From the NCBI RefSeq assembly GCF_031119625.1, contig NZ_JAVHZV010000009.1, positions 310,001 to 374,000 on the forward strand: a stretch of 64,000 nt of DNA. Direction: 5' to 3'. Below are positions 28,059-37,836 of the stretch, in pieces. The notes below the pieces were generated by a model. The model saw nothing but the letters and a program-made list of their open reading frames with translations, had not been told where the DNA came from and ran no database searches. Position numbers and translations under genes: made by a program. This stretch comes from Pseudomonas sp. G34. GTDB lineage: Bacteria > Pseudomonadota > Gammaproteobacteria > Pseudomonadales > Pseudomonadaceae. Position 1 is the first letter of the stretch. Each line of letters opens with the position of its first letter.

Positions 28059-29153
28059 ATGAACGCCGTGTCCAGAATCGAGCAGCACAACCCCATCGGT
28101 ACCGACGGTTTCGAGTTCGTCGAATTCACCGCGCCCACCCCCGAGGGCATCGAGCAGCTGCGCCAGCTGTTCACCGCCATGGGCTTTACCGAAACTGCCA
28201 AGCACCGCAGCAAGCAGGTGTGGCTGTTCCAGCAGCACGATGTGAACTTCGTGCTCAACGGCAGCCCGACCGGGCACGTGCATGCCTTCGCCGAAAAACA
28301 CGGCCCCAGTGCCTGCGCCATGGCCTTCCGGGTCCGGAATGCCGCCCAGGCGGCTGCCTATGTGAAGGAGCAGGGCGCCACCCTGGTCGGCAGCCACGCC
28401 AACTTTGGCGAGCTGAACATTCCCTGTGTCGAAGGCATCGGCGGCTCGCTCCTGTACCTGGTCGACCGTTATCCCGACGACAGCGGCGCGCAGAGCATCT
28501 ATGACGTCGACTTCGAATTCATCGAGGGCCGCTCGGCCAACGACAACGCCGTCGGCCTGCAGTGCATCGATCACCTCACCCACAACGTCAAACGCGGGCA
28601 GATGGACGTCTGGTCCGGCTTCTACGAGCGCATCGCCGGTTTCCGCGAGATCCGCTATTTCGATATCGAGGGCAAGCTTACCGGCCTGGTCTCCCGGGCC
28701 ATGACCGCGCCGTGCGGCAAGATCCGCATCCCGATCAACGAGTCGGCCGACGACAAGTCGCAGATCGAGGAATTCATCCGCGAGTACCACGGTGAGGGCA
28801 TCCAGCACATCGCCCTGTCCACTGACAACATCTATGCCACGGTGCGCAAGCTGCAGGCCAATGGTGTGGCCTTCATGAGCACGCCGGATACCTACTACGA
28901 GAAGGTCGACCAGCGCGTGGCCGGCCACGGCGAGCCACTGGACGTGCTGCGTGACCTCAACCTGTTGATCGACGGCGCGCCGGGCGACGACGGCATCCTG
29001 CTGCAGATTTTCACCAACACGGTGATCGGCCCGATCTTCTTCGAGATTATCCAGCGCAAGGGCAACCAGGGCTTTGGCGAGGGCAATTTCAAGGCCCTGT
29101 TCGAGTCCATCGAAGAAGACCAGCTGCGTCGCGGTGTGATCAGCGAGGAGTAA
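28059..29153 (+). CDS. hpd: 4-Hydroxyphenylpyruvate dioxygenase
   Basis: 364 aa. It converts 4-hydroxyphenylpyruvate to homogentisate in tyrosine degradation. It is a two-domain VOC fold; Fe(II) ligands are His172 (CIDHLTHNV), His250 (IQHIALST) and Glu329 (IFFEIIQRKG). First gene of a tight operon; the homogentisate dioxygenase gene starts 4 bases after its stop. The 297 bases upstream (27762-28058) hold the promoter, with no operator identified. Confidence 0.96.
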   Translation: MNAVSRIEQHNPIGTDGFEFVEFTAPTPEGIEQLRQLFTAMGFTETAKHRSKQVWLFQQHDVNFVLNGSPTGHVHAFAEKHGPSACAMAFRVRNAAQAAAYVKEQGATLVGSHANFGELNIPCVEGIGGSLLYLVDRYPDDSGAQSIYDVDFEFIEGRSANDNAVGLQCIDHLTHNVKRGQMDVWSGFYERIAGFREIRYFDIEGKLTGLVSRAMTAPCGKIRIPINESADDKSQIEEFIREYHGEGIQHIALSTDNIYATVRKLQANGVAFMSTPDTYYEKVDQRVAGHGEPLDVLRDLNLLIDGAPGDDGILLQIFTNTVIGPIFFEIIQRKGNQGFGEGNFKALFESIEEDQLRRGVISEE

Positions 29154-29157
29154 GGCC

Positions 29158-30297
29158 ATGAGCCGCAAATGGATCAGCTTTCCCCTGCGTGAAGGCGAGC
29201 ACTCGCGCCAGGCCCACTGCGACTTTCCCGCCGATACTTACGAGCGGGAAATGGGTCGTGAGGGTTTCTTCGGCCCGGTCACGCATCTGCACCACAAGCA
29301 TCCGCCCACCGGCTGGGTCGACTGGCAGGGGCCGTTGCGGCCCCATGCCTTCAACTTCAACCAGATTCCCAGCGAGCACGGCTGCCCGCTGGCGGCGCCG
29401 CTGACCCTGCACAACGCCGACATCCGCCTGCGCGTGTGGAAGACCGCCAGCGCCATGGGCCACCTGGTGCGCAACAGCGATGGCGACGAGCTGCTGTTCG
29501 TGCACGACGGTGCCGGGCATTTCTATTGCGACTTCGGCCACCTGGAATATCGCGATGGCGATTACCTGGTGATTCCCCGTGGCACCGCCTGGCGCATCGA
29601 GCCATCAGCGCCCAGCCATTTCCTGCTGGTCGAGAACACCGACGGCGCCTACCAGCTGCCGGACAAGGGCCTGCTCGGCGGCCAGGCGATCTTCGACCCG
29701 GCGGTGCTCGATCACCCGCATATCGATGATGCCTTCAAGGCCCAGCAGGACGAAAACACCTGGCAGATCCGCATCAAGCGGCGTAATCAGATCAGCACCG
29801 TGACCTATCCCTACAACCCGCTCGACGCGGTGGGCTGGCACGGCGACAACACCGTGGTGCGGGTCAACTGGCGCGACATCCGCCCGCTGATGAGCCACCG
29901 CTACCACCTGCCGCCCTCGGTGCACACCACCTTCGTGGCCAAGGGCTTCGTGGTCTGCACCTTCACGCCGCGGCCGGTGGAGTCCGACCCCGGCGCGCTC
30001 AAGGTGCCGTTCTTCCATAACAACGACGACTACGACGAGGTGCTGTTCTACCACCGCGGCAACTTCTTCAGCCGCGACAACATCGAGGCCGGCATGGTCA
30101 CCCTGCACCCCTGCGGTTTCCCCCATGGCCCGCACCCCAAAGCGTTGAAAAAGGCGCAGACCGACCCGGCCACCTTCGTCGAGGAAGTGGCGGTGATGAT
30201 CGACACTCGCCGTGCCCTGGAGGTGACCGAGGCCGCTGCGGCAGTGGACGTTGCCGAATACGTGAATTCCTGGCGTGCGCCAGGCAAGGAGTCCTGA
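29158..30297 (+). CDS. Homogentisate 1,2-dioxygenase-like protein (short form)
   Basis: 379 aa, shorter than the ~430-aa HmgA of P. aeruginosa or P. putida. It should open homogentisate to maleylacetoacetate. Probable Fe(II) ligands lie in NDDYDEVLFYHRGNFF and LHPCGFPHGPHP in the C-terminal cupin. Divergence from canonical HmgA leaves a related cupin role possible, but the order hpd, this gene, fumarylacetoacetase, maiA makes the assignment strong. Its stop and the next ATG overlap (TGATG). Confidence 0.85.
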   Translation: MSRKWISFPLREGEHSRQAHCDFPADTYEREMGREGFFGPVTHLHHKHPPTGWVDWQGPLRPHAFNFNQIPSEHGCPLAAPLTLHNADIRLRVWKTASAMGHLVRNSDGDELLFVHDGAGHFYCDFGHLEYRDGDYLVIPRGTAWRIEPSAPSHFLLVENTDGAYQLPDKGLLGGQAIFDPAVLDHPHIDDAFKAQQDENTWQIRIKRRNQISTVTYPYNPLDAVGWHGDNTVVRVNWRDIRPLMSHRYHLPPSVHTTFVAKGFVVCTFTPRPVESDPGALKVPFFHNNDDYDEVLFYHRGNFFSRDNIEAGMVTLHPCGFPHGPHPKALKKAQTDPATFVEEVAVMIDTRRALEVTEAAAAVDVAEYVNSWRAPGKES

Positions 30298-31283
30298 TGA
30301 AACTGGCATCGCTGAACCAGGGCCGCGATGGCGAACTGGTGGTGGTATCCCGCGATCTATCCCGCGCCGTACGCGTGGCGCAGATCGCCGCGACATTGCA
30401 GGCCGCACTGGATGACTGGGCGAGCAAGCGCCCGCAACTGGAAGCGGTGTACCAACGCCTCAACGACGGCCTGGAAGCGGCAGCCTTCGACTTCGACCAG
30501 GGCGCCTGCCACAGCCCGCTGCCGCGCGCCTATCACTGGGCCGATGGCAGTGCCTACGTCAACCATGTCGAACTGGTGCGCAAGGCGCGTGGCGCCGAAA
30601 TGCCGGAGTCGTTCTGGCATGAGCCGCTGATGTACCAGGGCGGCTCGGATGCCTTCATCGCGCCCCATGGGCCGATTCGCCTGGGCGACGAAGCCTGGGG
30701 CATCGACCTGGAAGCCGAGCTGGCGGTGATCACCGACGACGTACCCATGGGCGCCACGCCGGCCCAGGCCGCTGGGCATATCCAACTGTTGATGCTGGTC
30801 AACGACGTGTCGCTGCGCAACCTGATTCCCGGCGAGTTGGGCAAGGGCTTCGGCTTCTACCAGAGCAAACCCTCGTCGAGCTTCTCGCCAGTGGCGGTGA
30901 CGCCGGACGAGCTGGGCGACAGCTGGCGCGACGGGCGTGTGCACCGGCCGCTGGTGTCGCATATCAATGGCGCGCTGTTCGGCCAGCCGGATGCCGGCAC
31001 CGACATGACCTTCGACTTCCCGACCCTGGTCGCCCACGCCGCCCGCACCCGGCCGTTGGGCAGCGGCACCATCATCGGCTCGGGCACGGTGTCCAACTAC
31101 GACCGCAGCGCCGGCTCCAGCTGCCTGGCCGAGAAGCGCATGCTCGAAGTGATCGAACAGGGTGAGGCGAAGACGCCATTCCTCAAGTTCGGTGATCGGC
31201 TGCGCATCGAGATGTTCGATGCGGGTGGGGTGAGCATCTTCGGCGCCATCGACCAGGTGGTCGAACGCTACGACGCCCACTGA
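30297..31283 (+). CDS. Fumarylacetoacetate hydrolase
   Basis: 328 aa FAH-family enzyme that splits fumarylacetoacetate to fumarate and acetoacetate. Conserved metal-site segments are DLEAELAVITDDVP (near residue 140), LVNDVSLRNLIPGE (near 165) and IIGSGTVSNYDRS (near 260). One-base overlap with the dioxygenase gene. Prokaryotic-type FAH lacking the SH3-like N-terminal extension of the ~430-aa version. Confidence 0.92.
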   Translation: MKLASLNQGRDGELVVVSRDLSRAVRVAQIAATLQAALDDWASKRPQLEAVYQRLNDGLEAAAFDFDQGACHSPLPRAYHWADGSAYVNHVELVRKARGAEMPESFWHEPLMYQGGSDAFIAPHGPIRLGDEAWGIDLEAELAVITDDVPMGATPAQAAGHIQLLMLVNDVSLRNLIPGELGKGFGFYQSKPSSSFSPVAVTPDELGDSWRDGRVHRPLVSHINGALFGQPDAGTDMTFDFPTLVAHAARTRPLGSGTIIGSGTVSNYDRSAGSSCLAEKRMLEVIEQGEAKTPFLKFGDRLRIEMFDAGGVSIFGAIDQVVERYDAH

Positions 31284-31285
31284 CC

Positions 31286-31311
31286 CGTGGGAGCGGCTTT
31301 AGCCGCGATGC
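31286..31311 (+). repeat. REP element unit
   Basis: GTGGGAGCGGCTTTAGCCGC is the typical Pseudomonas REP hairpin head. It lies between the fumarylacetoacetase stop and maiA, inside the presumed operon, where it may adjust transcript stability. Confidence 0.7.
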
Positions 31312-31363
31312 TGTTGGCGTGTTCGAGACTGATCCCACCCAGTTGTATGTTTAGGAGTCCGCA

Positions 31364-32014
31364 ATGCTGACGCTCTATGGCTACTGGCGCTCCAGCGCCG
31401 CCTACCGGGTGCGTATCGCCCTCAACCTCAAGGGCCTGGCTTACCAGCAAGTGCCGGTGCACCTGGTGCGTGATGGCGGCGAGCAGCATGGCGAGGCCTA
31501 TCAGGCCCTCAATCCCCAGGGCCTGGTGCCGCTGCTGGTGGACGAGGACAACGGTGGTGCGCGTATCGCCCAGTCCCTGGCGATCATCGAGTACCTGGAG
31601 GAAATCTTCCCGGTGCCGGCCATCCTGCCGGCCGACCCCGTCGAGCGCGCCCAGGTCCGCGCCGTGGCGCTGCATCTGGCCTGCGACTTGCATCCGCTCA
31701 ACAACCTGCGGGTGCTGCAGTACCTCAGCCGTGAGCTGGGGGTCGACGATGCCGCGAAGAACGCCTGGTACCGGCATTGGGTGGCCGCCGGCCTGGCAGC
31801 GGTGGAGCAGGGGCTGGCGGCGTATGGCGATGGATTTTCCCTGGGCACGCGGCCCGGCTATCTGGAAGCCTGTTTGATCCCACAGGTGTACAATGCGCGC
31901 CGTTTCGACTGTGACCTCGATGCGTATCCACGCATCCTCGCGCTGACCGCCCGTTGTCAGGCCCTCGAAGCATTCCGGCACGCCGCGCCGGATGCCCAGC
32001 CCGACGCGCAGTAA
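31364..32014 (+). CDS. maiA: Maleylacetoacetate isomerase
   Basis: 216 aa zeta-class glutathione S-transferase that turns maleylacetoacetate into fumarylacetoacetate. The SSAAYRVRIALNLKGL motif (residues 10-25) carries the active-site Ser pair; NPQGLVPLL and the cis-Pro region are in place. ATG after TTAGGAG. Separated from the preceding gene by 80 bases that hold a REP unit. Confidence 0.94.
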   Translation: MLTLYGYWRSSAAYRVRIALNLKGLAYQQVPVHLVRDGGEQHGEAYQALNPQGLVPLLVDEDNGGARIAQSLAIIEYLEEIFPVPAILPADPVERAQVRAVALHLACDLHPLNNLRVLQYLSRELGVDDAAKNAWYRHWVAAGLAAVEQGLAAYGDGFSLGTRPGYLEACLIPQVYNARRFDCDLDAYPRILALTARCQALEAFRHAAPDAQPDAQ

Positions 32015-32097
32015 GCTGCAAGTACCCCAAGCCATTCCGCAAGGCCACGAGCCAGGCGGGTTCGATCCCGTCACGGTCGATCACCCACAGGTGACAG

Positions 32098-33486
32098 ATG
32101 CCAAGCGAAATGCTCCAGACCGGCCCGCTCAAGCGTGGCCTGAAGAACCGCCACATTCAGTTGATCGCCCTGGGTGGTGCCATCGGCACCGGCCTGTTCC
32201 TGGGTTCCGCCGGGGTGATGGCCTCGGCCGGGCCGTCGATGATCCTGGGTTACGCGATCGGTGGGTTCATCGCCTTCCTGATCATGCGCCAGCTTGGCGA
32301 AATGATCGTCGAGGAGCCGGTGGCCGGCTCGTTCAGCCACTTCGCCCATCGCTATTGGGGGCCGTTCGCCGGCTTTCTGTCCGGCTGGAACTACTGGGTG
32401 CTCTACGTGCTGGTGGGCATGGCCGAGCTCACGGCGGTGGGCAAGTACGTGCAGTACTGGTGGCCGGAAATCCCCACCTGGGCGACCGCGGCAGCGTTCT
32501 TCGTGTTGATCAACGCCATCAACCTGACCAACGTGCGGGTGTTCGGCGAGGCCGAGTTCTGGTTCTCGATCATCAAGGTGGTGGCGATCATGGGCATGAT
32601 CCTGCTCGGCTGCTACCTGCTGTTCAGCGGCGCTGGCGGCGAGCAGGCGTCGATCAGCAACCTGTGGAGCCACGGTGGCTTCTTCCCCAACGGGGTGTCC
32701 GGGCTGGTGATGATGATGGCCATCATCATGTTCTCCTTTGGCGGCCTGGAGCTGGTGGGCATCACCGCCGCCGAAGCCGACCAGCCGAAGACCGTGATCC
32801 CCAAGGCCATCAACCAGGTGGTCTATCGCATCCTGATCTTCTACATCGGCGCACTGACCGTGCTGCTGTCGCTGCACCCCTGGGACGACCTGGTGGCGAC
32901 CCTGACCGCCGGCGGTGACTCCTACGGCAGCAGCCCCTTCGTGCAGATCTTCTCGCTGATCGGCAGCGACACCGCCGCGCACATTCTCAATTTCGTGGTG
33001 CTCACCGCGGCGCTGTCGGTCTACAACAGCGGCGTGTACTGCAACAGCCGCATGCTCTACGGCCTGGCCGAGCAGGGTAATGCGCCCAAATCGCTGCTCA
33101 AGGTCGACAAGCGCGGCGTGCCGGTGCTGGCGATCTTCTTCTCGGCGCTGTTCACGCTGATCTGCGTGGTGGTCAACTACTTGGTGCCCAAGAGCGCACT
33201 GGAGCTGCTGATGTCCCTGGTGGTCGCCGCGCTGGTGATCAACTGGGCGATGATCAGCCTGGCCCACATCAAGTTCCGCAAGGCCATGCAGGCCAAGGGC
33301 GTCGAGCCGTCGTTCAAGGCCTTCTGGTTCCCCTTCGCCAATTACCTGTGCCTGGCCTTCGTGCTGTTCATCCTCGGCGTGATGCTGTTCATCCCCGGCA
33401 TCCGCCTCTCGGTATTCGCCATTCCGTTCTGGCTGCTGTTCATCTGGGGCTGCTACCAGATTCGCCAGCGCCGCCAGGCGCGCTGA
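32098..33486 (+). CDS. Aromatic amino acid permease, AroP-like
   Basis: 462 aa APC-family transporter with twelve hydrophobic segments. The N-terminal LKRGLKNRHIQLIALGGAIG and GTGLFLGSAGV are the AAT-family signature shared by AroP and PheP. Position at the end of the tyrosine catabolic operon suggests it takes up tyrosine or phenylalanine across the inner membrane. A weak GC-rich hairpin (33497-33523) follows its stop. Confidence 0.88.
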   Translation: MPSEMLQTGPLKRGLKNRHIQLIALGGAIGTGLFLGSAGVMASAGPSMILGYAIGGFIAFLIMRQLGEMIVEEPVAGSFSHFAHRYWGPFAGFLSGWNYWVLYVLVGMAELTAVGKYVQYWWPEIPTWATAAAFFVLINAINLTNVRVFGEAEFWFSIIKVVAIMGMILLGCYLLFSGAGGEQASISNLWSHGGFFPNGVSGLVMMMAIIMFSFGGLELVGITAAEADQPKTVIPKAINQVVYRILIFYIGALTVLLSLHPWDDLVATLTAGGDSYGSSPFVQIFSLIGSDTAAHILNFVVLTAALSVYNSGVYCNSRMLYGLAEQGNAPKSLLKVDKRGVPVLAIFFSALFTLICVVVNYLVPKSALELLMSLVVAALVINWAMISLAHIKFRKAMQAKGVEPSFKAFWFPFANYLCLAFVLFILGVMLFIPGIRLSVFAIPFWLLFIWGCYQIRQRRQAR

Positions 33487-33749
33487 GTGACATCCCCCAC
33501 CCGCGGCGCAAGGCTGCGGGTGGCATTTGTGCCGAATCGTCGACTCGTCCGCCGGTTCTGCAACCTTTTGTCGCAGGTAACGGCATGTGCGTGGGCATAC
33601 GCCGGTATAGTGGCGACTTGATGGCGCCAGTAATCGGTTTTTTCGCTCAGGCTTTGCCGCACGCGGCCGATTAACTTTCTGAAGCCAGGGGGCGCGCGAT
33701 CACGAGGCGCCTGCGTACCGCACCTATAAAAACAAATGGAGCCGCTTGG

Positions 33750-35705
33750 ATGTTGCATTCTGCCACTCGACTGTTCGTTGACCTTTCCGTCGGCAAGAAA
33801 CTTCTGGTCGGCTTCGGCCTGGTACTGATGTTGACCGTTGCCGTGATGGCCAGCGGCTTCGTCGCCGTGCAGGCGGTGCTGAAAGGCCACGCCCAGTCCG
33901 CATCGCTGTCGACCATCGACGCGCAGATTCTCGGCGCCCGTCGCATGGAGCGCGACTACGCGATCAGCCACAGCGAAGCCGATGCCCAGCGCATGCGCGA
34001 GCAGCTCGCCCAGGTGCGCGCCGGGCTTGCCGAGCAGATGGCCGCTGCCACGCCTGCCGAGCGCGAGCGCCTGCAGGCCATGGACCTGGCCACCGCCGAC
34101 TACCTGCAGCAGTTCGATACCAGCGTGCAGCATCAGGCACGTGCCTACGAGGCGCGCAAGCAGATGGACGATGCCGCCCAGGAGGCGCGTAGCCAGTTCG
34201 AGATGATCGAGCTGGATATGTACGACGCCGTACGGGAATTACGCCTGGCCGGTGATCAACTGCGCGGCAGCGACCCGCTGACCCTGGCGGAAACCGCCTC
34301 CAACCTCAGCAAGCGCATGCTCGAACTGCGCAGCCACGAAAGCCGCTTCATCATCGACGGCTCGGCCGCTGCCCTGGAAGACTGGAATTTCGTCAGCTAC
34401 GACCTGCAATCCGCGGCCAACGGCCTGATGGTCTGGCTCAATGAAGATCAGAAACGCGCCATCGAAGCAGCCCTGGTGGCGCTGACCAACTACCAGCAGG
34501 CGTTCACCAATTTCCAGCAGGTGCACGAGCAGAGCCTGGCCAGCGACGCCGCCATGCTCAAGCAGGCCGATCAGGTATTGGCGCTGTCCGAGCAGGCCAA
34601 GAACATCGAAGAGCAGGCCATGGGGGACGACAGCCGCAACGCCCTGTTGCTGCTCGGCAGCATGGGCCTGGTTGCGGTGCTGATCGGCCTGTTCGCCGCC
34701 TTCACCATCAGCCGTTCCATCGTCGCGCCGCTGCGCCAGACCGTCGAGTTCGCACGGCGTATCGCCGGCGGCGATCTGAGCCAGGACCTGCCGCAGAACC
34801 GCCGCGACGAGCTGGGCCAGTTGCTCGAGGCCATGCAGGGCATGACCCGCAGCCTGCGCGACCTGGTCGGGCGGATTGGCAACGGCGTCGGGCAGATTGC
34901 CGCGGCCGCCGAACAGCTGTCGGCGATCACCGCCCAGACCAGTGCCGGCGTGCAGAACCAGAAGGTGGAGACCGAGCAGACCGCCACCGCCATGCACGAG
35001 ATGGCCGCCACCGTGCAGGAGGTGGCGCAGAACGCCGAGCAGGCCTCCCTGGCCGCTGCCGACGCCGACCGCGAAGCGCAGCAGGGCAACCAGGTGGTGC
35101 AGCAGGCCATCGGCCAGATCGGCAAGCTGGCCCAGGAGGTCGAGCAATCGGCCGAGGCCATGCAGGAGCTGAATCAGGAGAGTGGGCGGATCGGCAGCGT
35201 ACTGGAGGTGATTCGTGCGGTGGCCGAACAGACCAACCTGCTGGCCCTCAACGCCGCCATCGAGGCCGCTCGTGCCGGTGATCAGGGCCGCGGCTTCGCG
35301 GTGGTCGCCGACGAGGTGCGTGCCCTGGCGCGGCGCACCCATGATTCGACCCAGGAAATCGAGACCCTGATCGCCAACCTGCAGCGCCTGGCCCATGGCG
35401 CGGCCACGCAGATGGAGGGCAGCCGTGAGCTGACTCAGCGCACCGTGGCCCTGGCGGGGGAAGCGGGCGATGCCCTGGGCCGCATCACCCAGGCGGTGAG
35501 CACCATCGAGCAGATGAACCAGCAGATCGCCGCCGCCGCGGAAGAGCAGAGCGCCGTGGCCGAGACCATCAGCGAAAGCGTGACCCGGGTGCGCGATATC
35601 GGCGAGCAGAGCGCCAGTGCCAGCCAGCAGACCGCCACCTCGAGCGCCGAGCTGGCGCGCCTGGGCGTCGAACTGCAGGGCCTGGTGCGCCAGTTCAGAA
35701 CCTGA
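33750..35705 (+). CDS. Methyl-accepting chemotaxis protein with a large helical sensor domain
   Basis: 651 aa. TM1 (residues ~18-40) and TM2 (~297-320) flank a ~255-residue helical periplasmic domain whose size fits the HBM (helical bimodular) class known for organic-acid receptors such as McpS. HAMP (~321-375) precedes the signalling domain, whose hairpin tip is [18 protein letters not shown]. It ends without a CheR-binding pentapeptide. The ligand is not readable from sequence. ATG at 33750. Confidence 0.92.
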   Translation: MLHSATRLFVDLSVGKKLLVGFGLVLMLTVAVMASGFVAVQAVLKGHAQSASLSTIDAQILGARRMERDYAISHSEADAQRMREQLAQVRAGLAEQMAAATPAERERLQAMDLATADYLQQFDTSVQHQARAYEARKQMDDAAQEARSQFEMIELDMYDAVRELRLAGDQLRGSDPLTLAETASNLSKRMLELRSHESRFIIDGSAAALEDWNFVSYDLQSAANGLMVWLNEDQKRAIEAALVALTNYQQAFTNFQQVHEQSLASDAAMLKQADQVLALSEQAKNIEEQAMGDDSRNALLLLGSMGLVAVLIGLFAAFTISRSIVAPLRQTVEFARRIAGGDLSQDLPQNRRDELGQLLEAMQGMTRSLRDLVGRIGNGVGQIAAAAEQLSAITAQTSAGVQNQKVETEQTATAMHEMAATVQEVAQNAEQASLAAADADREAQQGNQVVQQAIGQIGKLAQEVEQSAEAMQELNQESGRIGSVLEVIRAVAEQTNLLALNAAIEAARAGDQGRGFAVVADEVRALARRTHDSTQEIETLIANLQRLAHGAATQMEGSRELTQRTVALAGEAGDALGRITQAVSTIEQMNQQIAAAAEEQSAVAETISESVTRVRDIGEQSASASQQTATSSAELARLGVELQGLVRQFRT

Positions 35706-35730
35706 GGCCGCGGTGCCTGGGAGAAGGTTT

Positions 35731-35820
35731 CCCGGGTATCGCTTCGCTCAACCCAGGCTACGGGTTGGATCCATTTCGCGGGCTGGATTGGTAGCCCGGG
35801 TTGAGCCTGCGATACCCGGG
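35731..35820. repeat. Inverted pair of the dispersed 30-bp repeat
   Basis: 35731-35762 (CCCGGGTATCGCTTCGCTCA...) and 35791-35820 (GTAGCCCGGGTTGAGCCTGC...) face each other between two convergent genes and can form a hairpin with a ~28-base loop. Confidence 0.8.
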
Positions 35821-35858
35821 GAGATTTCCCGCCTATCGCAGCAGTAGGCCGAACGCCG

Positions 35859-36986
35859 TTAAAGCGCCGGATCGCCTTTATCGCTTGCGGAGCTGGCGGC
35901 TTTGCGGCCCGGGGCCAGGTCGCTGGCGGACGCGTCGCCACCCTGCGGATCACGACTCAGCTCGCTGGCCCACAAGGCCAGCGGCACCGGCGTCGCCGGC
36001 TGCCAGATGCGCTGCCAGAGCAGGGCCAGGCGCTGCATGTCGCCGCGCTCCGAGGGCCAGCGCTCGATATAGGGTTGCACCTGCCAGGCGCCGTTCTGCC
36101 AATGGGCGAAATCGAAGCGGAACGGGTGATAGCCGGTCATGCCCAGGCGAATGTCGGTGACCACCAGGTGATCGCCAATCCGGTCGTAGCGCAGCACGTC
36201 GTTGGTGAACCACTTCAGCCGCTGATGGGCATGGGAGTCCTCCAGCGCCGTGGCGAGCGCCGCACCGCGCGGCATCCTTTCCAGTACCGGCGCTGCGCTG
36301 TCGAACCAGCCGACCAGCGCTTCGTGGTAATCCTCGCCCTCGATCGCCACCACCCGCCACAGCAGCGTGTTGAAGGGCGTCGGTGAGCTGAAGATGGCCT
36401 CGGCCTCGATACCCTGGCGCGCCAGTTCCTGCTCCACGCGCTGCTCGGCCATGTATTTGCCGCCCAGCGTCGAGGCCAGATAGACCGTGGAGAACGCCAG
36501 GGCCCAGTTGATCACCGGGTTGGCCTTGTTCTTCAGGCCGGCGATCAGCCCGTAGATCACCGCGCCCAGCAGCGGCAGGCTGTAGATCGGGTCGATGATG
36601 AAGATGCTCGACCAGGCCGCCGGCGTCGGCGCGAACGGCCAGAGCAGCTGCGTGCCGTAACTGGTGAAGGCATCGAGTAGGGGGTGGGTGATCAGCACCA
36701 GCCAGATCGCCAGGAACAGCCTTCGCGACGAGTAGCCCGGGTTGGGCCGCCATTGTCGCAGCAGCCAGGTGAGCAGCAGGGCGAACCCGGTCAACACCAA
36801 CAGCGAATGGCTGAAGCCGCGGTGGTAGGTCATGGCCGCCACCGAGTCACCGTAGTCGATGACCACATCGAGATCCGGCAGGGTACCCAGCACGGCGCCA
36901 TACAGCAGGGCCTTGCGCCCCTGCCAGCGGCCCAGCAGCGCGCCCTGGATGCTGGCGCCAAGTACGGCCTGGGTAATCGAATCCAT
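35859..36986 (-). CDS. YdjM-like membrane-bound metal-dependent hydrolase family protein
   Basis: 375 aa. The N-terminal MDSITQAVLGASIQGALLG and GTLPDLDVVIDY followed by HRGFSHSLLVL are the DUF457/YdjM signatures, with conserved His and Asp residues. Several hydrophobic helices occupy the first ~190 residues, and a soluble domain follows. In E. coli, YdjM is in the LexA regulon; no LexA box was identified here. Biochemical role not established. Confidence 0.85.
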   Translation of the reverse strand: MDSITQAVLGASIQGALLGRWQGRKALLYGAVLGTLPDLDVVIDYGDSVAAMTYHRGFSHSLLVLTGFALLLTWLLRQWRPNPGYSSRRLFLAIWLVLITHPLLDAFTSYGTQLLWPFAPTPAAWSSIFIIDPIYSLPLLGAVIYGLIAGLKNKANPVINWALAFSTVYLASTLGGKYMAEQRVEQELARQGIEAEAIFSSPTPFNTLLWRVVAIEGEDYHEALVGWFDSAAPVLERMPRGAALATALEDSHAHQRLKWFTNDVLRYDRIGDHLVVTDIRLGMTGYHPFRFDFAHWQNGAWQVQPYIERWPSERGDMQRLALLWQRIWQPATPVPLALWASELSRDPQGGDASASDLAPGRKAASSASDKGDPAL

Positions 36987-37131
36987 GGTTGTTCTCGTGA
37001 GCGGTTGGAGGCGGTCGCTTAACTTACTTGAGCGCCTGGCGGGGCGTAGAGGGAAATTTCAAGCAAAGGTTTCAGCCATGCTGGCGTCTACCCTGGGCTA
37101 TCCTGCACGCCCACCGGAAACAAGGCACCCC

Positions 37132-37545
37132 ATGCTGGTCATCTCCAACAGCGTTCATCTGCCCGAGGATGAAATCGAACTCACCGCCATCCGCGCCCAG
37201 GGCGCCGGCGGGCAGAACGTCAACAAGGTGTCGAGCGCCATGCACCTGCGCTTCGACAGCCAGGCGTCGTCATTGCCGCCGTTCTATAAAGAGCGCCTGC
37301 TGGCCCTGCGCGACAGCCGCATCACCGCCGATGGCGTGGTGATCATCAAGGCCCAGCAATACCGTACCCAGGAACAGAACCGTGCCGACGCCCTGGAGCG
37401 CCTGGCCGAGCTGATTCGTTCGGCCGGCAAGACCGAGAAGGCCCGCCGCCCGACCAAGCCGACCCTCGGTTCGAAAAAACGTCGGCTGGAAGGCAAGGCC
37501 AAGCGCGGGGCGATCAAGGCGGGTCGGGGCAAGATCGACTTCTAA
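37132..37545 (+). CDS. arfB: Alternative ribosome-rescue peptidyl-tRNA hydrolase
   Basis: 137 aa from the ATG at 37132; the frame is open upstream but without family similarity. The GGQ motif is in RAQGAGGQNVNKVSS (residues ~21-35). The C-terminal basic tail (KKRRLEGKAKRGAIKAGRGK) inserts in the mRNA channel of stalled ribosomes. It releases the nascent chain when no stop codon is in the A-site. Confidence 0.94.
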   Translation: MLVISNSVHLPEDEIELTAIRAQGAGGQNVNKVSSAMHLRFDSQASSLPPFYKERLLALRDSRITADGVVIIKAQQYRTQEQNRADALERLAELIRSAGKTEKARRPTKPTLGSKKRRLEGKAKRGAIKAGRGKIDF

Positions 37546-37612
37546 TAGCCTGTTAATGATCCTTCAGCCCAGATTCGCCGATTTTGGCAGTTAATTGGCG
37601 AAAGCGGCCTGT

Positions 37613-37800
37613 CGTAGGGTGGACGACGCCTCACCTACGCGGCCCGACCCGTCCACCGCTCTGCGATTGCAATGGTGGATGAAAAGAGCGTCATCCACCC
37701 CTACGGCTGAAGCCCACCCTACCCAAGATGCGCGGCTGTAGGGTGGGCTTCAGCCCACCAAATCGAACGTCCGCTTCTGCCTTGTAGTTGCTGCTTCAGG
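37613..37800 (+). repeat. Third copy of the 17.6-kb intergenic repeat
   Basis: From GTAGGGTGGACGACGCCTCA through CAGCCCACCAAATCGAACG it matches the tandem copies at 17668-17820 and 17907-18042 with few changes, and has the same ending (AAGATCGTGAACAG near 37806-37819). It fills the gap between arfB and dkgB. Confidence 0.85.
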
Positions 37801-37836
37801 CGCATGAAGATCGTGAACAGGCTCTGAGCCGGGCAT

